From: a virus
Virus record (IMG/VR): IMGVR_UViG_3300020711_000023
Location: 1-35,334 of that record
Reading direction: 5' to 3' (one strand)
Length of the DNA: 35,334 bases
Shown here: in pieces, positions 1 to 8,409 of the stretch
Position numbering within the stretch: the first letter of the stretch is position 1
Layout: each line of letters begins with the position of its first letter
Translations under genes and position numbers: made by a program
The notes under the pieces: model-generated
Told to the model about the DNA's origin: nothing
The model's input: only the letters and a program-made list of their open reading frames with translations
Database searches by the model: none

Positions 1-219
1 AGCGGGTTCTGGAGGGCTGAAATCATAAGAGCCTGAATCTTCATACTCAGGAAGTCCAGTATCAGGGTTAACACTACCTGATCCACCCCGTCTTTTAAGA
101 AGGGCAGCTTCTTTAGGCGTAATGTGAGCAAGCATAGTATCTTTACCACGCCCTTTAGCCCGTAGCATTTGTGCTAATGCGGGTAAATCTGTTTTAAGTG
201 CTTGTTCAATTTTTGCCAT
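1..219 (-). CDS. N-terminal part of a 359-aa virion/ejection-type protein (continues across the end joint)
   Basis: The ATG at 219 opens a frame that runs off the left edge after 73 codons without a stop. The N-terminus (MAKIEQALKTDLPALAQML) is followed by a basic, Ala-rich stretch and a Gly/Ser/Pro segment ending in PPEPA. The last 16 bases of the window repeat this end in the same frame, so the gene continues at 35317 and stops at 34457, giving 359 residues in all. It sits between other putative internal virion proteins, with 1 base before the next gene. Function is not recognised; a role as a structural or DNA-ejection protein is inferred only from position and the Ala/Gln/Pro-rich composition of the other half. 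Confidence 0.75.
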   Translation of the reverse strand, partial: MAKIEQALKTDLPALAQMLRAKGRGKDTMLAHITPKEAALLKRRGGSGSVNPDTGLPEYEDSGSYDFSPPEPA

Positions 220-220
220 T

Positions 221-1501
221 TTATACTCCCAATGCTCCCCGTAATGATTCTAAATTCCAAACATCTTTTCGCTTGCCATCACTTAATAGAGTAGGTTCTC
301 CCGTAGCGTTGGCTGGATTATCTGCTGGAGAACCACCCAATAATGCTGATGATAATGAACTTGAAGCCCCTCCATTACCGCCAACAACTGATTGCGATCC
401 TAAAATATTACCAATGGTGCTAATACCTGGTGCGGGAGTATATCCTGAATCTCCCCCTTCTCCATCACCCGATCCACCACCGCCTCCCCCACTACCCGAT
501 CCACCACCGCCACTGCCAGATCCAGGGGTGGCAACACCTTTTCCAGATCCAGGAGTTACGCCAAATCCAGATTGAGTTGCGGAAGTATTTATATTCCCAG
601 GAGTAGCTCCGCCTCCAGAGCTTTTAGATTGCTTAGAAATTGTGTTTAATATGCTTGGATCTATAATTTGTGGGCTAAGAGTAATGTAATCTCCTTGACC
701 TGCTACTGATTGCGCTAATTGAATACCTTTATCGTAGTCTGATGAACTAATTAGCCCTGAATTTAACCAATCTTTTAATGTTGCTTCATCAGGTGGGGTA
801 TTAGGAACTGGAGATCCCATTAAATTTGAATAGCTACCATCACTTTGAATACCTTGAACGGTTACATTTTGAGCATATTGAGGTACGCTAGGATCAATTC
901 CCGCAGTAGTAGTTGTTGGTGTTTTTGTTGAATCATAAACACCAGAAGCCAAATTGGTCAGAAAAGATAAAGCAGCAGAAGCGGTAGGATCTTTTCCAGT
1001 TAATGAAGCTACCGTTGCACCACCAGCAGCCCCACCAACAGCTTTTGACAATGAAGTACCAACATCTCCTGCGTTAGCAGCTTCAACAATACCAGTGCCT
1101 ACAGCACCACCCGCAGCTCCAGCTAAAGGATCTCCGCCAGAAACGACTGATTTTGTTGCGCCCGTAGCAGCGTTAGCAATAATACTAGCTGCTTCAGGAC
1201 CTACAGATTCAGATAATTGACCAGCTAAAGGAGCAGAAGCACCGCCAATAGCTCCAGTAGCGCCACCAATTAAAGCAGCGTTAGCGATTTGATCTCCATT
1301 ACCACCGTTAGCAGCAGTAATTATTGCCGATTCACTTGCGCCAATAGTGGCGTATCCCGCAGCAGTAGCAGCAGCTCCAGTTAATCCCATTTCAGTACCA
1401 ATTAAAGGAGCTATTTCAGGAGCGACTATGGCTACCGCAACAATGGCAACTATTTCGACTACTTGTAAAACATCAACTGATCCGCCTCCGCCTCCGCACA
1501 T
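221..1501 (-). CDS. Gly/Ala-rich putative virion (ejection) protein, 426 aa
   Basis: The protein starts MCGGGGG, followed by a strongly hydrophobic Val/Ile/Ala segment at about residues 10-40 and a long Ala/Gly-rich region to about residue 190. A Gly/Ser low-complexity linker lies at about residues 295-350 and the C-terminus is charged (KDVWNLESLRGALG). No catalytic motif is visible. Composition and place (next to the other internal-protein candidates at the end of the structural operon) fit a membrane-interacting ejection or core protein of a podovirus. Cys at position 2 could suggest lipidation, but there is no signal peptide, so I do not claim it. Confidence 0.75.
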   Translation of the reverse strand: MCGGGGGSVDVLQVVEIVAIVAVAIVAPEIAPLIGTEMGLTGAAATAAGYATIGASESAIITAANGGNGDQIANAALIGGATGAIGGASAPLAGQLSESVGPEAASIIANAATGATKSVVSGGDPLAGAAGGAVGTGIVEAANAGDVGTSLSKAVGGAAGGATVASLTGKDPTASAALSFLTNLASGVYDSTKTPTTTTAGIDPSVPQYAQNVTVQGIQSDGSYSNLMGSPVPNTPPDEATLKDWLNSGLISSSDYDKGIQLAQSVAGQGDYITLSPQIIDPSILNTISKQSKSSGGGATPGNINTSATQSGFGVTPGSGKGVATPGSGSGGGGSGSGGGGGGSGDGEGGDSGYTPAPGISTIGNILGSQSVVGGNGGASSSLSSALLGGSPADNPANATGEPTLLSDGKRKDVWNLESLRGALGV

Positions 1502-1510
1502 AACAGCTCC

Positions 1511-1951
1511 TTAATGTAAATGTTTAACTGTATTAAATCCTACTGTCTTATAGCCTAAATGCGTATAAAATCGTTGGGTTTTTTCAATGTCTATTGCAGT
1601 AGTTTGTCCAAAGCAAATATCTTCTACACCTTGATCTTTAGACCATTTTTCAAATGCTTGAACTAATCTAATGGCAGCAGATGACCCCCTGTACTCTGGC
1701 AATACAAAAAATCCCATGTCAGTAGATTTCATACGGTCACTAAAAAAATATTTTTGTGTTATTCCCGCAATAAAACCAATTAGTTTATTGTCTTTTTCCG
1801 CTAAAAACACTATTAAATTAGGCATCAAAGTCATTAAATAGATTTGATTTTTGTCGGGAAGGGCTTTATCAAATTCCGATTCGGCAATCATAGAACAAAC
1901 AAGTTCATAAAATAAATTGAATTGGTCATTAGATAAGCGTGAAATCTTCAT
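1511..1951 (-). CDS. GNAT-family N-acetyltransferase
   Basis: This 146-residue protein has the usual length and order of a GNAT fold: a mid-protein beta strand pair (IVFLAEKDNKLIGFIAG), a strand before the acetyl-CoA loop (MGFFVLPEYRGSSAAIRL, a relaxed version of the R/Q-x-x-G-x-G/A motif A), and a C-terminal FYTHLGYK motif typical of the family. It would transfer an acyl group from CoA to an unknown amine. The gene overlaps the upstream gene by 4 bases (ATGA), so it is expressed with the late structural genes. GNAT genes among virion genes recur in podoviruses; the substrate is not known. Confidence 0.8.
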   Translation of the reverse strand: MKISRLSNDQFNLFYELVCSMIAESEFDKALPDKNQIYLMTLMPNLIVFLAEKDNKLIGFIAGITQKYFFSDRMKSTDMGFFVLPEYRGSSAAIRLVQAFEKWSKDQGVEDICFGQTTAIDIEKTQRFYTHLGYKTVGFNTVKHLH

Positions 1952-2319
1952 ACACCGCCTTCTTGTTTGATTTGTTCTGCTAATCTTCCCGCAGAAATAC
2001 CACTAGCAACTAATCGGTAATCAAAACCTTTTTTAATATTTTCAGGTTGAATCAAGCCTTCTTTGACCGCCATTTCAATCATCATGGGGTATTCTTTTTT
2101 GTCTTGCAATGCTCTTTCAGCCATTTTCCCCGCACGAATTAACACATCGGCAGAAATTCCATGTTGCTGCATAATTTTTTTTAAATCATCTTTGCACTTT
2201 TGCAACACAGGTGAGCTTGATTCTGGTTTTTTACCAGAAATCAAATTCATTACATCCGAATTTATTGGTTGTGTTTGTTGCGGTGCAGAAACCTGATTTT
2301 TTTGGGGGGTGGGAATCAT
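1948..2319 (-). CDS. hypothetical late protein, 123 aa
   Basis: I do not recognise a domain. The first 40 residues are Gln/Pro/Ser-rich and probably disordered; the rest is predicted mostly helical with alternating Lys/Glu (DDLKKIMQQHGISADVLIRA onward). It overlaps the GNAT gene by 4 bases downstream and shares one base with the gene upstream, so it is translationally coupled within the late operon. Position between fibre and ejection-protein genes suggests an assembly or minor virion role, by inference only. Confidence 0.7.
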   Translation of the reverse strand: MIPTPQKNQVSAPQQTQPINSDVMNLISGKKPESSSPVLQKCKDDLKKIMQQHGISADVLIRAGKMAERALQDKKEYPMMIEMAVKEGLIQPENIKKGFDYRLVASGISAGRLAEQIKQEGGV

Positions 2320-2654
2320 TATGTTAATCCTAAAGAATCAGCAATTTGCTGATGTATTGTTAAATGTGTACCAATCCAATCGTAAAATTGATCCTCTTTA
2401 TTAAAATCTACATCTAGCATATTAAAAGGATTTTCCAAACCTAAATAGCTTGCAAGGGCTTGATGTTCTACTTGATGAGCCAATAACCAGTCATCTAGGT
2501 TCTCAATATTGGCATCTGTAATAGGGAATTTAGGGTATAAAAGCCCTTGATCCGCTAAGTTTTCCCAAAATAATAGGTGTTGAGTGCCATTTTCAAACAA
2601 AAATTCTCCTAGTGATTCAGGATCACCAAATTTAACAATGGAGAGGATCTCCAT
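2319..2654 (-). CDS. hypothetical late protein, 111 aa
   Basis: A small acidic protein rich in aromatic residues and histidine (DDWLLAHQVEHQALASYLG; THLTIHQQIADSLGLT at the C-terminus). No membrane segment or known motif is seen. It shares one base with the following gene and lies 10 bases after the HNH endonuclease gene. Late operon context only; function unknown. Confidence 0.7.
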   Translation of the reverse strand: MEILSIVKFGDPESLGEFLFENGTQHLLFWENLADQGLLYPKFPITDANIENLDDWLLAHQVEHQALASYLGLENPFNMLDVDFNKEDQFYDWIGTHLTIHQQIADSLGLT

Positions 2655-2664
2655 ATTGATAGCT

Positions 2665-3078
2665 TTACCCTGCCTTCCGAGTTGTTACAGCTCTTTTAAC
2701 AGACCAACCATTTTTAATACGCATCCACACAGCTCCAGGAGCTAAATTTAAATCCCTAGCCCATTCCCTAGAATTTTTAGTAATTCCATCATAAGTAAGC
2801 AACATAGCGCATTTTCTATTAGATTGTTGCTCACTTGGGGTAGCCCAACGACAATTTTCTTTTGAATAGTTCTTTGTTGTATCAATACGATCAAGTGTTT
2901 TGCCTTCGGGTCTGTTTCCCATGTCCAAAACAAACTTTTCAAAGTCTAACCATTCTGGATTTAAAGTAATCCCAACACCGCCATATCGTTTGTAATTATC
3001 AAAAGACGGGTTTGTGCAACGACCTACTAAGCATCGCCAAGATACATAAGTTGGATTGTTTTTAGACCTTAAATTCAC
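2665..3078 (-). CDS. HNH-type (homing) endonuclease with C-terminal HTH
   Basis: The 137-residue protein carries the phage HNH signature: YGGVGI near residue 33, GKTLDRIDTTKNYSKENC and CRWATPSEQQSNRK at about residues 59-89. A C-terminal module (SREWARDLNLAPGAVWMRI) looks like the small helix-turn-helix often attached to such nucleases. It would nick or cut DNA at a specific site, and such genes usually spread as free-standing homing elements. It overlaps the upstream small membrane-protein gene by 4 bases and interrupts an otherwise structural stretch, consistent with insertion between genes. Confidence 0.8.
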   Translation of the reverse strand: MNLRSKNNPTYVSWRCLVGRCTNPSFDNYKRYGGVGITLNPEWLDFEKFVLDMGNRPEGKTLDRIDTTKNYSKENCRWATPSEQQSNRKCAMLLTYDGITKNSREWARDLNLAPGAVWMRIKNGWSVKRAVTTRKAG

Positions 3079-3296
3079 TTGTCAGCCTTGGTATCGAGCT
3101 TATCAAAGATTCTAGCTAACATTCCCTTGATCTCCGCAATATCAATACGGTAATCATCCTTCATTACATAGCCTTTTTCAATCTCTTTGACATCATCACG
3201 AAGATCTCGCACAGCATCCCATAAGACCTTGAGAACCCATCCTACTAGCGTTCCCGCTAGGGTAGTAACAATATTAAACAAGAATTGACTGTCCAT
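3075..3296 (-). CDS. small membrane-anchored coiled-coil protein
   Basis: 73 residues: one N-terminal transmembrane segment (about residues 6-27, FNIVTTLAGTLVGWVLKVLW) followed by a charged helical region suited to a coiled coil (DAVRDLRDDVKEIEKGY through DKLDTKADK). The topology resembles small phage proteins sometimes annotated as holin-like or XhlA-like, but I see no decisive motif. It sits directly after a fibre gene and overlaps the HNH gene by 4 bases. A second holin candidate lies near the endolysin at 30858-31079. Confidence 0.7.
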   Translation of the reverse strand: MDSQFLFNIVTTLAGTLVGWVLKVLWDAVRDLRDDVKEIEKGYVMKDDYRIDIAEIKGMLARIFDKLDTKADK

Positions 3297-3299
3297 TAG

Positions 3300-3965
3300 T
3301 TAGACCGAGTAGTAAGGGATTTTGACATTAACACCATTTAAGTTAATGATTAAATAGTTAGCGGGAATTAGCATCATGGTTGCAGAGCTAAATGTAGCGT
3401 TTGCAGCTATGTTTGAAGTGTGATTAACAATAGTGACATTCATCGTACCGCTAGGAATGGTCACATTAGCTAAAGTAAGGTTTCCAAGGCTTGTAGCTGT
3501 GTTGCCTAAACCAACGGTAGTGTTACCAAGGGTAATGTTGCCACCCGTAATAGCTGTGTTAGCAATAGCAATTGCCACATTTGCTGCCGTTGTTACTCTG
3601 CCTTTGGCATCAACGGTAACTTGTGCAACAGTGGTTGCATTGCCGTAAACACCCGCAGCTACACCGCTAGTATTTAAAGTAGGGCTAGGATATGTACCAG
3701 TAAGATCGCCACCCGCAACACCGCCAGGAGAAGTACCGCTAATCACCACATTGGCAGCATTAGTCAATCTACCTTGAGCATCAACCGTAAATACCCCGTT
3801 GATAGTGGCATTGCCATAAGTTCCAGCCGTTACCGCAGTATTAGCAAGCGATACTGTGCCATTACCCGTAATTGGGCTTGGGCTTACATTGATTCCAGTA
3901 CCAGCGTTAATCTGGGTTACTGTACCGTTAGTAGTACTACCACCTATGTTTACGGTCTTTAACAT
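3300..3965 (-). CDS. tail fibre-like protein with GxYG/DAxGR repeats
   Basis: 221 residues with two copies of a phage fibre repeat: [20 protein letters not shown] and [20 protein letters not shown], each followed by GR(L/V)T and Ala/Asn. [14 protein letters not shown] motif, common in phage fibres and fibre-associated proteins, lies between them. Near residue 150 the segment [16 protein letters not shown] is nearly repeated in the fibre gene at 4467-5114 (17 identical bases, 3505-3521 and 5002-5018). Expected to be a trimeric beta-rich virion appendage; whether it binds a receptor is not shown. Confidence 0.8.
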   Translation of the reverse strand: MLKTVNIGGSTTNGTVTQINAGTGINVSPSPITGNGTVSLANTAVTAGTYGNATINGVFTVDAQGRLTNAANVVISGTSPGGVAGGDLTGTYPSPTLNTSGVAAGVYGNATTVAQVTVDAKGRVTTAANVAIAIANTAITGGNITLGNTTVGLGNTATSLGNLTLANVTIPSGTMNVTIVNHTSNIAANATFSSATMMLIPANYLIINLNGVNVKIPYYSV

Positions 3966-3968
3966 GAT

Positions 3969-4295
3969 CTACAAACCATCTCCAGGGGTAATGTACACAA
4001 CGGCATTAGCCGTACTTGTGCCAGTAAAGTAAGCATTGGGAGCAAAGGTCAGAATCTCATCTGTACCCGCTAACAATGGGAAAGCTAATCCCGTACTGGT
4101 TACATTGGCTGAAGCAGTATTAGCAGTTGCAGCATCGTTGCCATAACCCAAAAATACTAGCGTTGATCCAGCATTGATAATCCGATACTGATTGCCACCT
4201 AAAGTAGTGGATGACACTTGAACAGGCGTGGGAGCAACAACACCAGCCGTAAAAGTAATGGTGTTGCCAGTTTTGCAGAAGGCGTTAATTCCCAT
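3969..4295 (-). CDS. small beta-rich virion protein, paralogue of 30294-30632
   Basis: 108 residues, rich in Thr/Ala/Asn, ending VVYITPGDGL. A protein of similar length at 30294-30632 ends VFITPGEGL and shares spaced features (QYRIINAGST versus QYMIVNTGNV), so the two look like diverged copies. The ATG overlaps the stop of the upstream 56-aa gene (4295). A small decoration or fibre-accessory protein is the natural guess given beta-type composition and position; no enzyme motif is seen. Confidence 0.75.
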   Translation of the reverse strand: MGINAFCKTGNTITFTAGVVAPTPVQVSSTTLGGNQYRIINAGSTLVFLGYGNDAATANTASANVTSTGLAFPLLAGTDEILTFAPNAYFTGTSTANAVVYITPGDGL

Positions 4296-4465
4296 TATTG
4301 CACCGCATCTAGTTGTTCTTGCGTTGGTCTAGCCAATGTGGGGTGTTCCCATTTAGCAATGTAATCGCCTTTGCCGTCTGAATCGTTTTGTAGTGTGATT
4401 ACAGTTGAGAAATCCTGTTGTGTAAGGCTAGGATATAGAGCCATGATTTTTTCAGGTAATGTCAT
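4295..4465 (-). CDS. small fibre-associated protein, 56 aa (XkdW/assembly-like)
   Basis: An ATG at 4465 opens a 56-codon frame ending TAA at 4295-4297, filling the gap between two fibre-region genes with 1-base spacing on either side. It begins MTLPEKIMALYPSLTQQDFS and continues with VITLQNDSDGKGDYIAKW, ending ARPTQEQLDAVQ. The pattern of an N-terminal helix, a WxHP core and a P-T-x-x-x-L-D tail is typical of small proteins next to phage fibres (XkdW-like or fibre-assembly proteins). The assignment is from memory of the family. Confidence 0.7.
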   Translation of the reverse strand: MTLPEKIMALYPSLTQQDFSTVITLQNDSDGKGDYIAKWEHPTLARPTQEQLDAVQ

Positions 4466-4466
4466 T

Positions 4467-5114
4467 TTAGCTAGTCCTTGTCATAGAACCACTCATAAAG
4501 CAAAGTGATTCGTTTAATCCGTACAAAATAGGGATTGTTGCGGTTACATAAGCATACAATTCAAGATAATCTGTTGAACCATTCATTTGAATATCAACAC
4601 TTGTACTTGCACCACCACCACCAGCTAATGGGTAGCCATCACATTGTGCTACTGCACTACCATTTTTGTATATAAGAACTAAAACTCTTGTTGCTCCAGT
4701 AGAAGCTGCAATACTAATATTTCCAGAAATTTTGTAATACCCAGCCACAGTAGGTGTAAAACGATAATTGGTTGTTGAATCAAAATTGTTATTAGTATCA
4801 AAAACTTTAGTATTTAATGTGACTTTTGTAAAGGTTGTTGTAGTTAAAGATTGATTGACATTTAAATATGCTTTAAACGCTGGCATATTACCGCTAATCA
4901 TTACTGTGCCATTAGCAGTCGGAATTGTTGCAGTTGAAAGTAAACCGCTATTGATTGTGACATTGTTTAATGTGACATTACCAAGCGTGGTAACAGTGTT
5001 TCCTAAACCAACGGTAGTATTCCCAATGGTTACTGGCGTATTAAAGTCAGCATCTAGGTTACTTAAAGGTATGCTCGTTGTAGCATTACCAAAGACAAAC
5101 GGAACTCCAGCCAT
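4467..5114 (-). CDS. tail fibre/receptor-binding protein with C1q-like head
   Basis: 215 residues. The N-terminal 65 residues are a fibre-like region ([20 protein letters not shown]) that shares sequence with the 3300-3965 gene. From about residue 78 the protein resembles a C1q/TNF-like jelly roll: FKAYLNVNQSL, FDTNNNFDSTTNYRFTPTVA, GYYKISGNISI, then LVLIYKNGSAVA and a Gly-rich loop. Such heads trimerise at fibre tips and are candidate host-recognition domains. It follows the nozzle gene directly (nozzle stop and this ATG overlap by 1-4 bases around 5114), as expected for a podovirus tail fibre. Confidence 0.8.
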   Translation of the reverse strand: MAGVPFVFGNATTSIPLSNLDADFNTPVTIGNTTVGLGNTVTTLGNVTLNNVTINSGLLSTATIPTANGTVMISGNMPAFKAYLNVNQSLTTTTFTKVTLNTKVFDTNNNFDSTTNYRFTPTVAGYYKISGNISIAASTGATRVLVLIYKNGSAVAQCDGYPLAGGGGASTSVDIQMNGSTDYLELYAYVTATIPILYGLNESLCFMSGSMTRTS

Positions 5115-7136
5115 TTAGAACCTCACTCTCAATTCATGTTCAAATTCAAATGTATTGACCACAAAACCTGCTGAGTTTGAAGTTTGTGTCAACCCTAAAT
5201 ATTTACCCCATTGTTGCGCATCTGACTTGTACAGTTCATACCCTGTACCACCTACCCAAGATATTACAGTAGAACTGTTGTTAATCCAAGGGATGGTAGT
5301 GTTAGATGTGTTATACCAAGTAATGTAATTTCCAAGCGTGTAAACAGGACTAGCGCCCGATTCAGAATCTACTGTGACATTTATTTCTACGCCCGAAGTG
5401 ACCGTAGCCTCAATAGCAAATTTGAGGGCTTGCTTGGTCCGAATTGGATCGCCCATTGGATTTAATGCAGTCTGAATACGACTGGTAATTGCCGATTGCG
5501 AATCCTGATACAAACGATATAAACGATCATTTCGCACACCGTACATATTGATAATCCCACTTACAGGCACGGAAACGACATATAACATATCGTCACCTTG
5601 GCTAGTAATAAACCATTTTTTCTCAAAAAACACCGCTTGAATGTACCGATATGACTTGGTAAATTCAGCATCGTAGTACCTAAAATTAAACGCAGCGCAC
5701 AAAATGTTGTTTAAAAGCACCTGTCCAGCAGTAGTTTCTTCGGTGGCAAAGTCAATATTCGGAAACATTCCGTCAAGCGAATCAGATATTTTGCTAGTGG
5801 TAGATCCTACAAGGGCATATACCCCGTAGTTATTCATAAATAATACTGATCTAAAATAAGGAAAAATAGCATACGCTAACTTAGTCCCTACTGATGCGCT
5901 TACATTGGTATTAGTAAATAAAGTAGTACCGCTAGTAGTAACCCTGACATCCGAAAATACATTGATGGAATCATCACCAAAAATATACAAAAAGTTATTA
6001 GCAGAAAGAAGTTGCTGTATGTTGCCATGAAGTGTGCTGTCCGTTAATGTTACAGATCCCGCAGAAACGCTTGTAAAGTCACTATACGATCCCGCAGCGC
6101 TGTAGTAGATAGTTCGCCCTTGGGCAATCCAAACACGACCTGAAAAGCTCTCTATTGCGACATTTTTTTGAGTGTTAATAAGCGCAGTTAAAACAGCGCC
6201 CGATCCACCACCACCTGATACCGTTGCCGTAATGTTGGCAGAATTAGTGTATCCCGTACCATTGTTGGTCATAATGACCTGAGTAACGGCATTGCCAGAT
6301 ACAATTGGTGTGCCTGTTGCTCCTGTGCCACCTCCACCCAAAATAGTCACAATTGTATTGGCAGGATCGGTATAGCCAGAACCACCAGAAATTACATTGA
6401 CATAAACTGTGCCAGTAGCAAAGCTAGTAATCCCCGCTATTGCAGAAGCGCCTGATCCACCGCCACCACTAAAAGTAACGGATAAATTAGCTCCGTTGGT
6501 GTATCCTGAACCACCATTTACCAAAGAAACATAATTAACCGTATTGCTACCGCTAGTTAAACTAGCTACCGCATTAGCTTGAACACCGCCAGTTTGGTCA
6601 TATCCTGAAATAACTACAGTAGGAGCAGTAGTATATCCAGTGCCGTTATTGGTAACACCAATAACCCCTACTGATCCAACGCTAATAACCGCATTACCAT
6701 CCCAAGTAAAATATCCCTTGTCTGGGTCAAGAATAAGCATCCTATCGTTGTACCACTGAGTGGTGTTAATAGGATAAAGTTCAGAAACACCAACAGTAGA
6801 AAAAGTCCCCGCTGGCGCTACATTTCCTGTGGTGTTATTAGAAATATTAAAATATTGGGCTGATCCATCTGCTAAAAATCCCACTACATAATCTGAAACG
6901 CCCAAATTACATGAAGTAAGATAAACAACCTCATTAGAAAATGAAACAGCTACATTAAAATTATCTTCAACCGCAACGCTATTAGGAGTAATTTTAATGT
7001 TGCCAGATCCAATTGGTTGAGCATTTTCAATCCAAGAAAATTCATTTTCATCAATTGCAGTGCGGTTTGCTTTAGTGTTAAGACCTTTAAAAGCCTTAAC
7101 AACCTGATATGACTTTTTCTGTTCGGCTGCTGCCAT
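5115..7136 (-). CDS. tail nozzle / DNA-stabilisation-like protein with GSGYT repeats
   Basis: 673 residues starting MAAAEQKKSYQVVKAFKGLN, then ANRTAIDENEFSWIENAQP, a start typical of podovirus nozzle or packaged-DNA stabilisation proteins (P22 gp10 / T7 gp12-type beta-propellers). Between about residues 175 and 310 an inserted region carries four tandem repeats of about 35-45 residues centred on NGTGYT, GGSGYT, GGSGYT and NGTGYT, each with a Gly-rich GGGGSGA turn. After it, WIAQGRTIYYSAAG and later blocks resume the propeller-like body. It lies 2 bases after the tail adaptor gene, matching the usual adaptor-then-nozzle order. Confidence 0.8.
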   Translation of the reverse strand: MAAAEQKKSYQVVKAFKGLNTKANRTAIDENEFSWIENAQPIGSGNIKITPNSVAVEDNFNVAVSFSNEVVYLTSCNLGVSDYVVGFLADGSAQYFNISNNTTGNVAPAGTFSTVGVSELYPINTTQWYNDRMLILDPDKGYFTWDGNAVISVGSVGVIGVTNNGTGYTTAPTVVISGYDQTGGVQANAVASLTSGSNTVNYVSLVNGGSGYTNGANLSVTFSGGGGSGASAIAGITSFATGTVYVNVISGGSGYTDPANTIVTILGGGGTGATGTPIVSGNAVTQVIMTNNGTGYTNSANITATVSGGGGSGAVLTALINTQKNVAIESFSGRVWIAQGRTIYYSAAGSYSDFTSVSAGSVTLTDSTLHGNIQQLLSANNFLYIFGDDSINVFSDVRVTTSGTTLFTNTNVSASVGTKLAYAIFPYFRSVLFMNNYGVYALVGSTTSKISDSLDGMFPNIDFATEETTAGQVLLNNILCAAFNFRYYDAEFTKSYRYIQAVFFEKKWFITSQGDDMLYVVSVPVSGIINMYGVRNDRLYRLYQDSQSAITSRIQTALNPMGDPIRTKQALKFAIEATVTSGVEINVTVDSESGASPVYTLGNYITWYNTSNTTIPWINNSSTVISWVGGTGYELYKSDAQQWGKYLGLTQTSNSAGFVVNTFEFEHELRVRF

Positions 7137-7138
7137 GA

Positions 7139-8056
7139 TTAGTAAGGACTACTGTAAACGCTAGGAATCCTACGAGTAAAGGTGCTGTTAATGACACTTG
7201 CGCCTTGCTTGCTGTATTCCTGCTTGTAAATCTCAGCTTCACCGTAACTTTGTTCATAGTATTTAGCTAAATAAGCAGCGTAGAACTTAACCATAGTGCT
7301 ATACGGATCGTTAATGACATCCGTTACTGCTGGCGTGTTTAATGACAATGGATTAGGCAAGACTACGCAATCAATCTCAATTTGATAAATTTGATCTGGT
7401 ACTGGTCCTAAATAGATCTGTCCTTGACCATAGATACTAAAAGCCAATGGTCTGCCAATATAGTTTTGCCAAAATCTTAATCGTGCATTGAAGTCACTCC
7501 AAGCTAAGTAATCCATCGGTACACGAGTATTACCCCAGTACAGATTGATGTTGATAATGTCTAAGACTGTGTTTCCAGAGCTTGGTGACAATGGGGATGA
7601 CCCCATTAACTGTGTCAAAGCTGCATAGCTAATGTTCTCGCAATTACCCACATAAGTCAATTGGGCTGACCCGTCTGCAAAGGGAGCTGTTGGAGGGTAA
7701 TTGCTGTAATTGTTTGTGCCACTAGCAGGGTAAGCGGGAGCAGTAGATCCTGAAGTTCCCGCAGTAGTGTATTGATAAATAAAAATATTTGAAAATACAA
7801 AACTGTTTAAAGTAACGGCTGTATTAGCTACCCATGCGGTAGGATTTGATGGCGTTACACCACCAATGGTTGCTGTGGGTGCGACTTGACATGGAGTTTG
7901 CGTAATAACAATTTCACGCAAGCATCCAGTATCTCTGACAGCTCTTTCTCTGGCAGAGTTAATGTAATCGGTTAACTGCGAATCGCTATAGAAATTCCCG
8001 TTAGCATCATGCAGTAACCTACGGACTTCCGTAATGTACGAATTAAGCGTTGCCAT
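7139..8056 (-). CDS. head-tail adaptor (tail tubular A / gp4-like)
   Basis: 305 residues. The N-terminus (YITEVRRLLHDANGNFYSDS, then QLTDYINSARERAVRDTG) is the helical pattern seen in podovirus head-tail adaptors that bind the portal, including P22 gp4-like proteins. A Pro/Ser/Gly-rich middle is followed by a beta-rich part (GQIYLGPVPDQIYQIEIDCV) and a C-terminal helical segment (YSTMVKFYAAYLAKYYEQSY). Context supports this: nozzle 2 bases downstream, capsid-region genes upstream. Confidence 0.8.
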   Translation of the reverse strand: MATLNSYITEVRRLLHDANGNFYSDSQLTDYINSARERAVRDTGCLREIVITQTPCQVAPTATIGGVTPSNPTAWVANTAVTLNSFVFSNIFIYQYTTAGTSGSTAPAYPASGTNNYSNYPPTAPFADGSAQLTYVGNCENISYAALTQLMGSSPLSPSSGNTVLDIININLYWGNTRVPMDYLAWSDFNARLRFWQNYIGRPLAFSIYGQGQIYLGPVPDQIYQIEIDCVVLPNPLSLNTPAVTDVINDPYSTMVKFYAAYLAKYYEQSYGEAEIYKQEYSKQGASVINSTFTRRIPSVYSSPY

Positions 8057-8070
8057 TTATTGACCATAAC

Positions 8071-8409
8071 TCATGCTACCGCTTGAAGGACTTTTCCCCC
8101 GCCCTTCCTAGAGGTTGGGAGGGGTACTCTTTCCACCAACGGGGATAACGATTGGTTCTTGCTTGGGGGTTGGGTAGAAATCTCCCACTGGGATAAAAGC
8201 TCCATGCCTTTTTCCAAGTCATTTTGAGAGATGATCCACCCTAACCTTGCCAAATAAGGCTCTTTGTTGTCATCTCCATAACCAAAAATGTGACGAGCTA
8301 CTTCTTGTGGAATCTCTACAGTTTCATCTTTAGGAAAACTATAGAACACTCCCGCAAAGCCATCTTTTAGCTTTTTGTCAGAACGATTGGTTACGAAGAT
8401 ATTTGACAT
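8071..8409 (-). CDS. hypothetical capsid-region protein, 112 aa
   Basis: Begins MSNIFVTNRSDKKLKDGFAG, with a short beta-type core (YSFPKDETVEIPQEVARHIF) and WIISQNDLEKGMELL, then a Pro/Ser/Lys-rich tail. I have seen similar small proteins between capsid and adaptor genes in environmental phages but know no function. It abuts the preceding gene (8410). The role could be head completion, inferred from position only. Confidence 0.7.
   Translation of the reverse strand: MSNIFVTNRSDKKLKDGFAGVFYSFPKDETVEIPQEVARHIFGYGDDNKEPYLARLGWIISQNDLEKGMELLSQWEISTQPPSKNQSLSPLVERVPLPTSRKGGGKVLQAVA

Noticed and set aside
221-600. Proline-rich plus-strand frame opposite the Gly-rich virion gene
   Set aside because: Pro runs are the reverse complement of the Gly/Ser codons of the real minus-strand gene.
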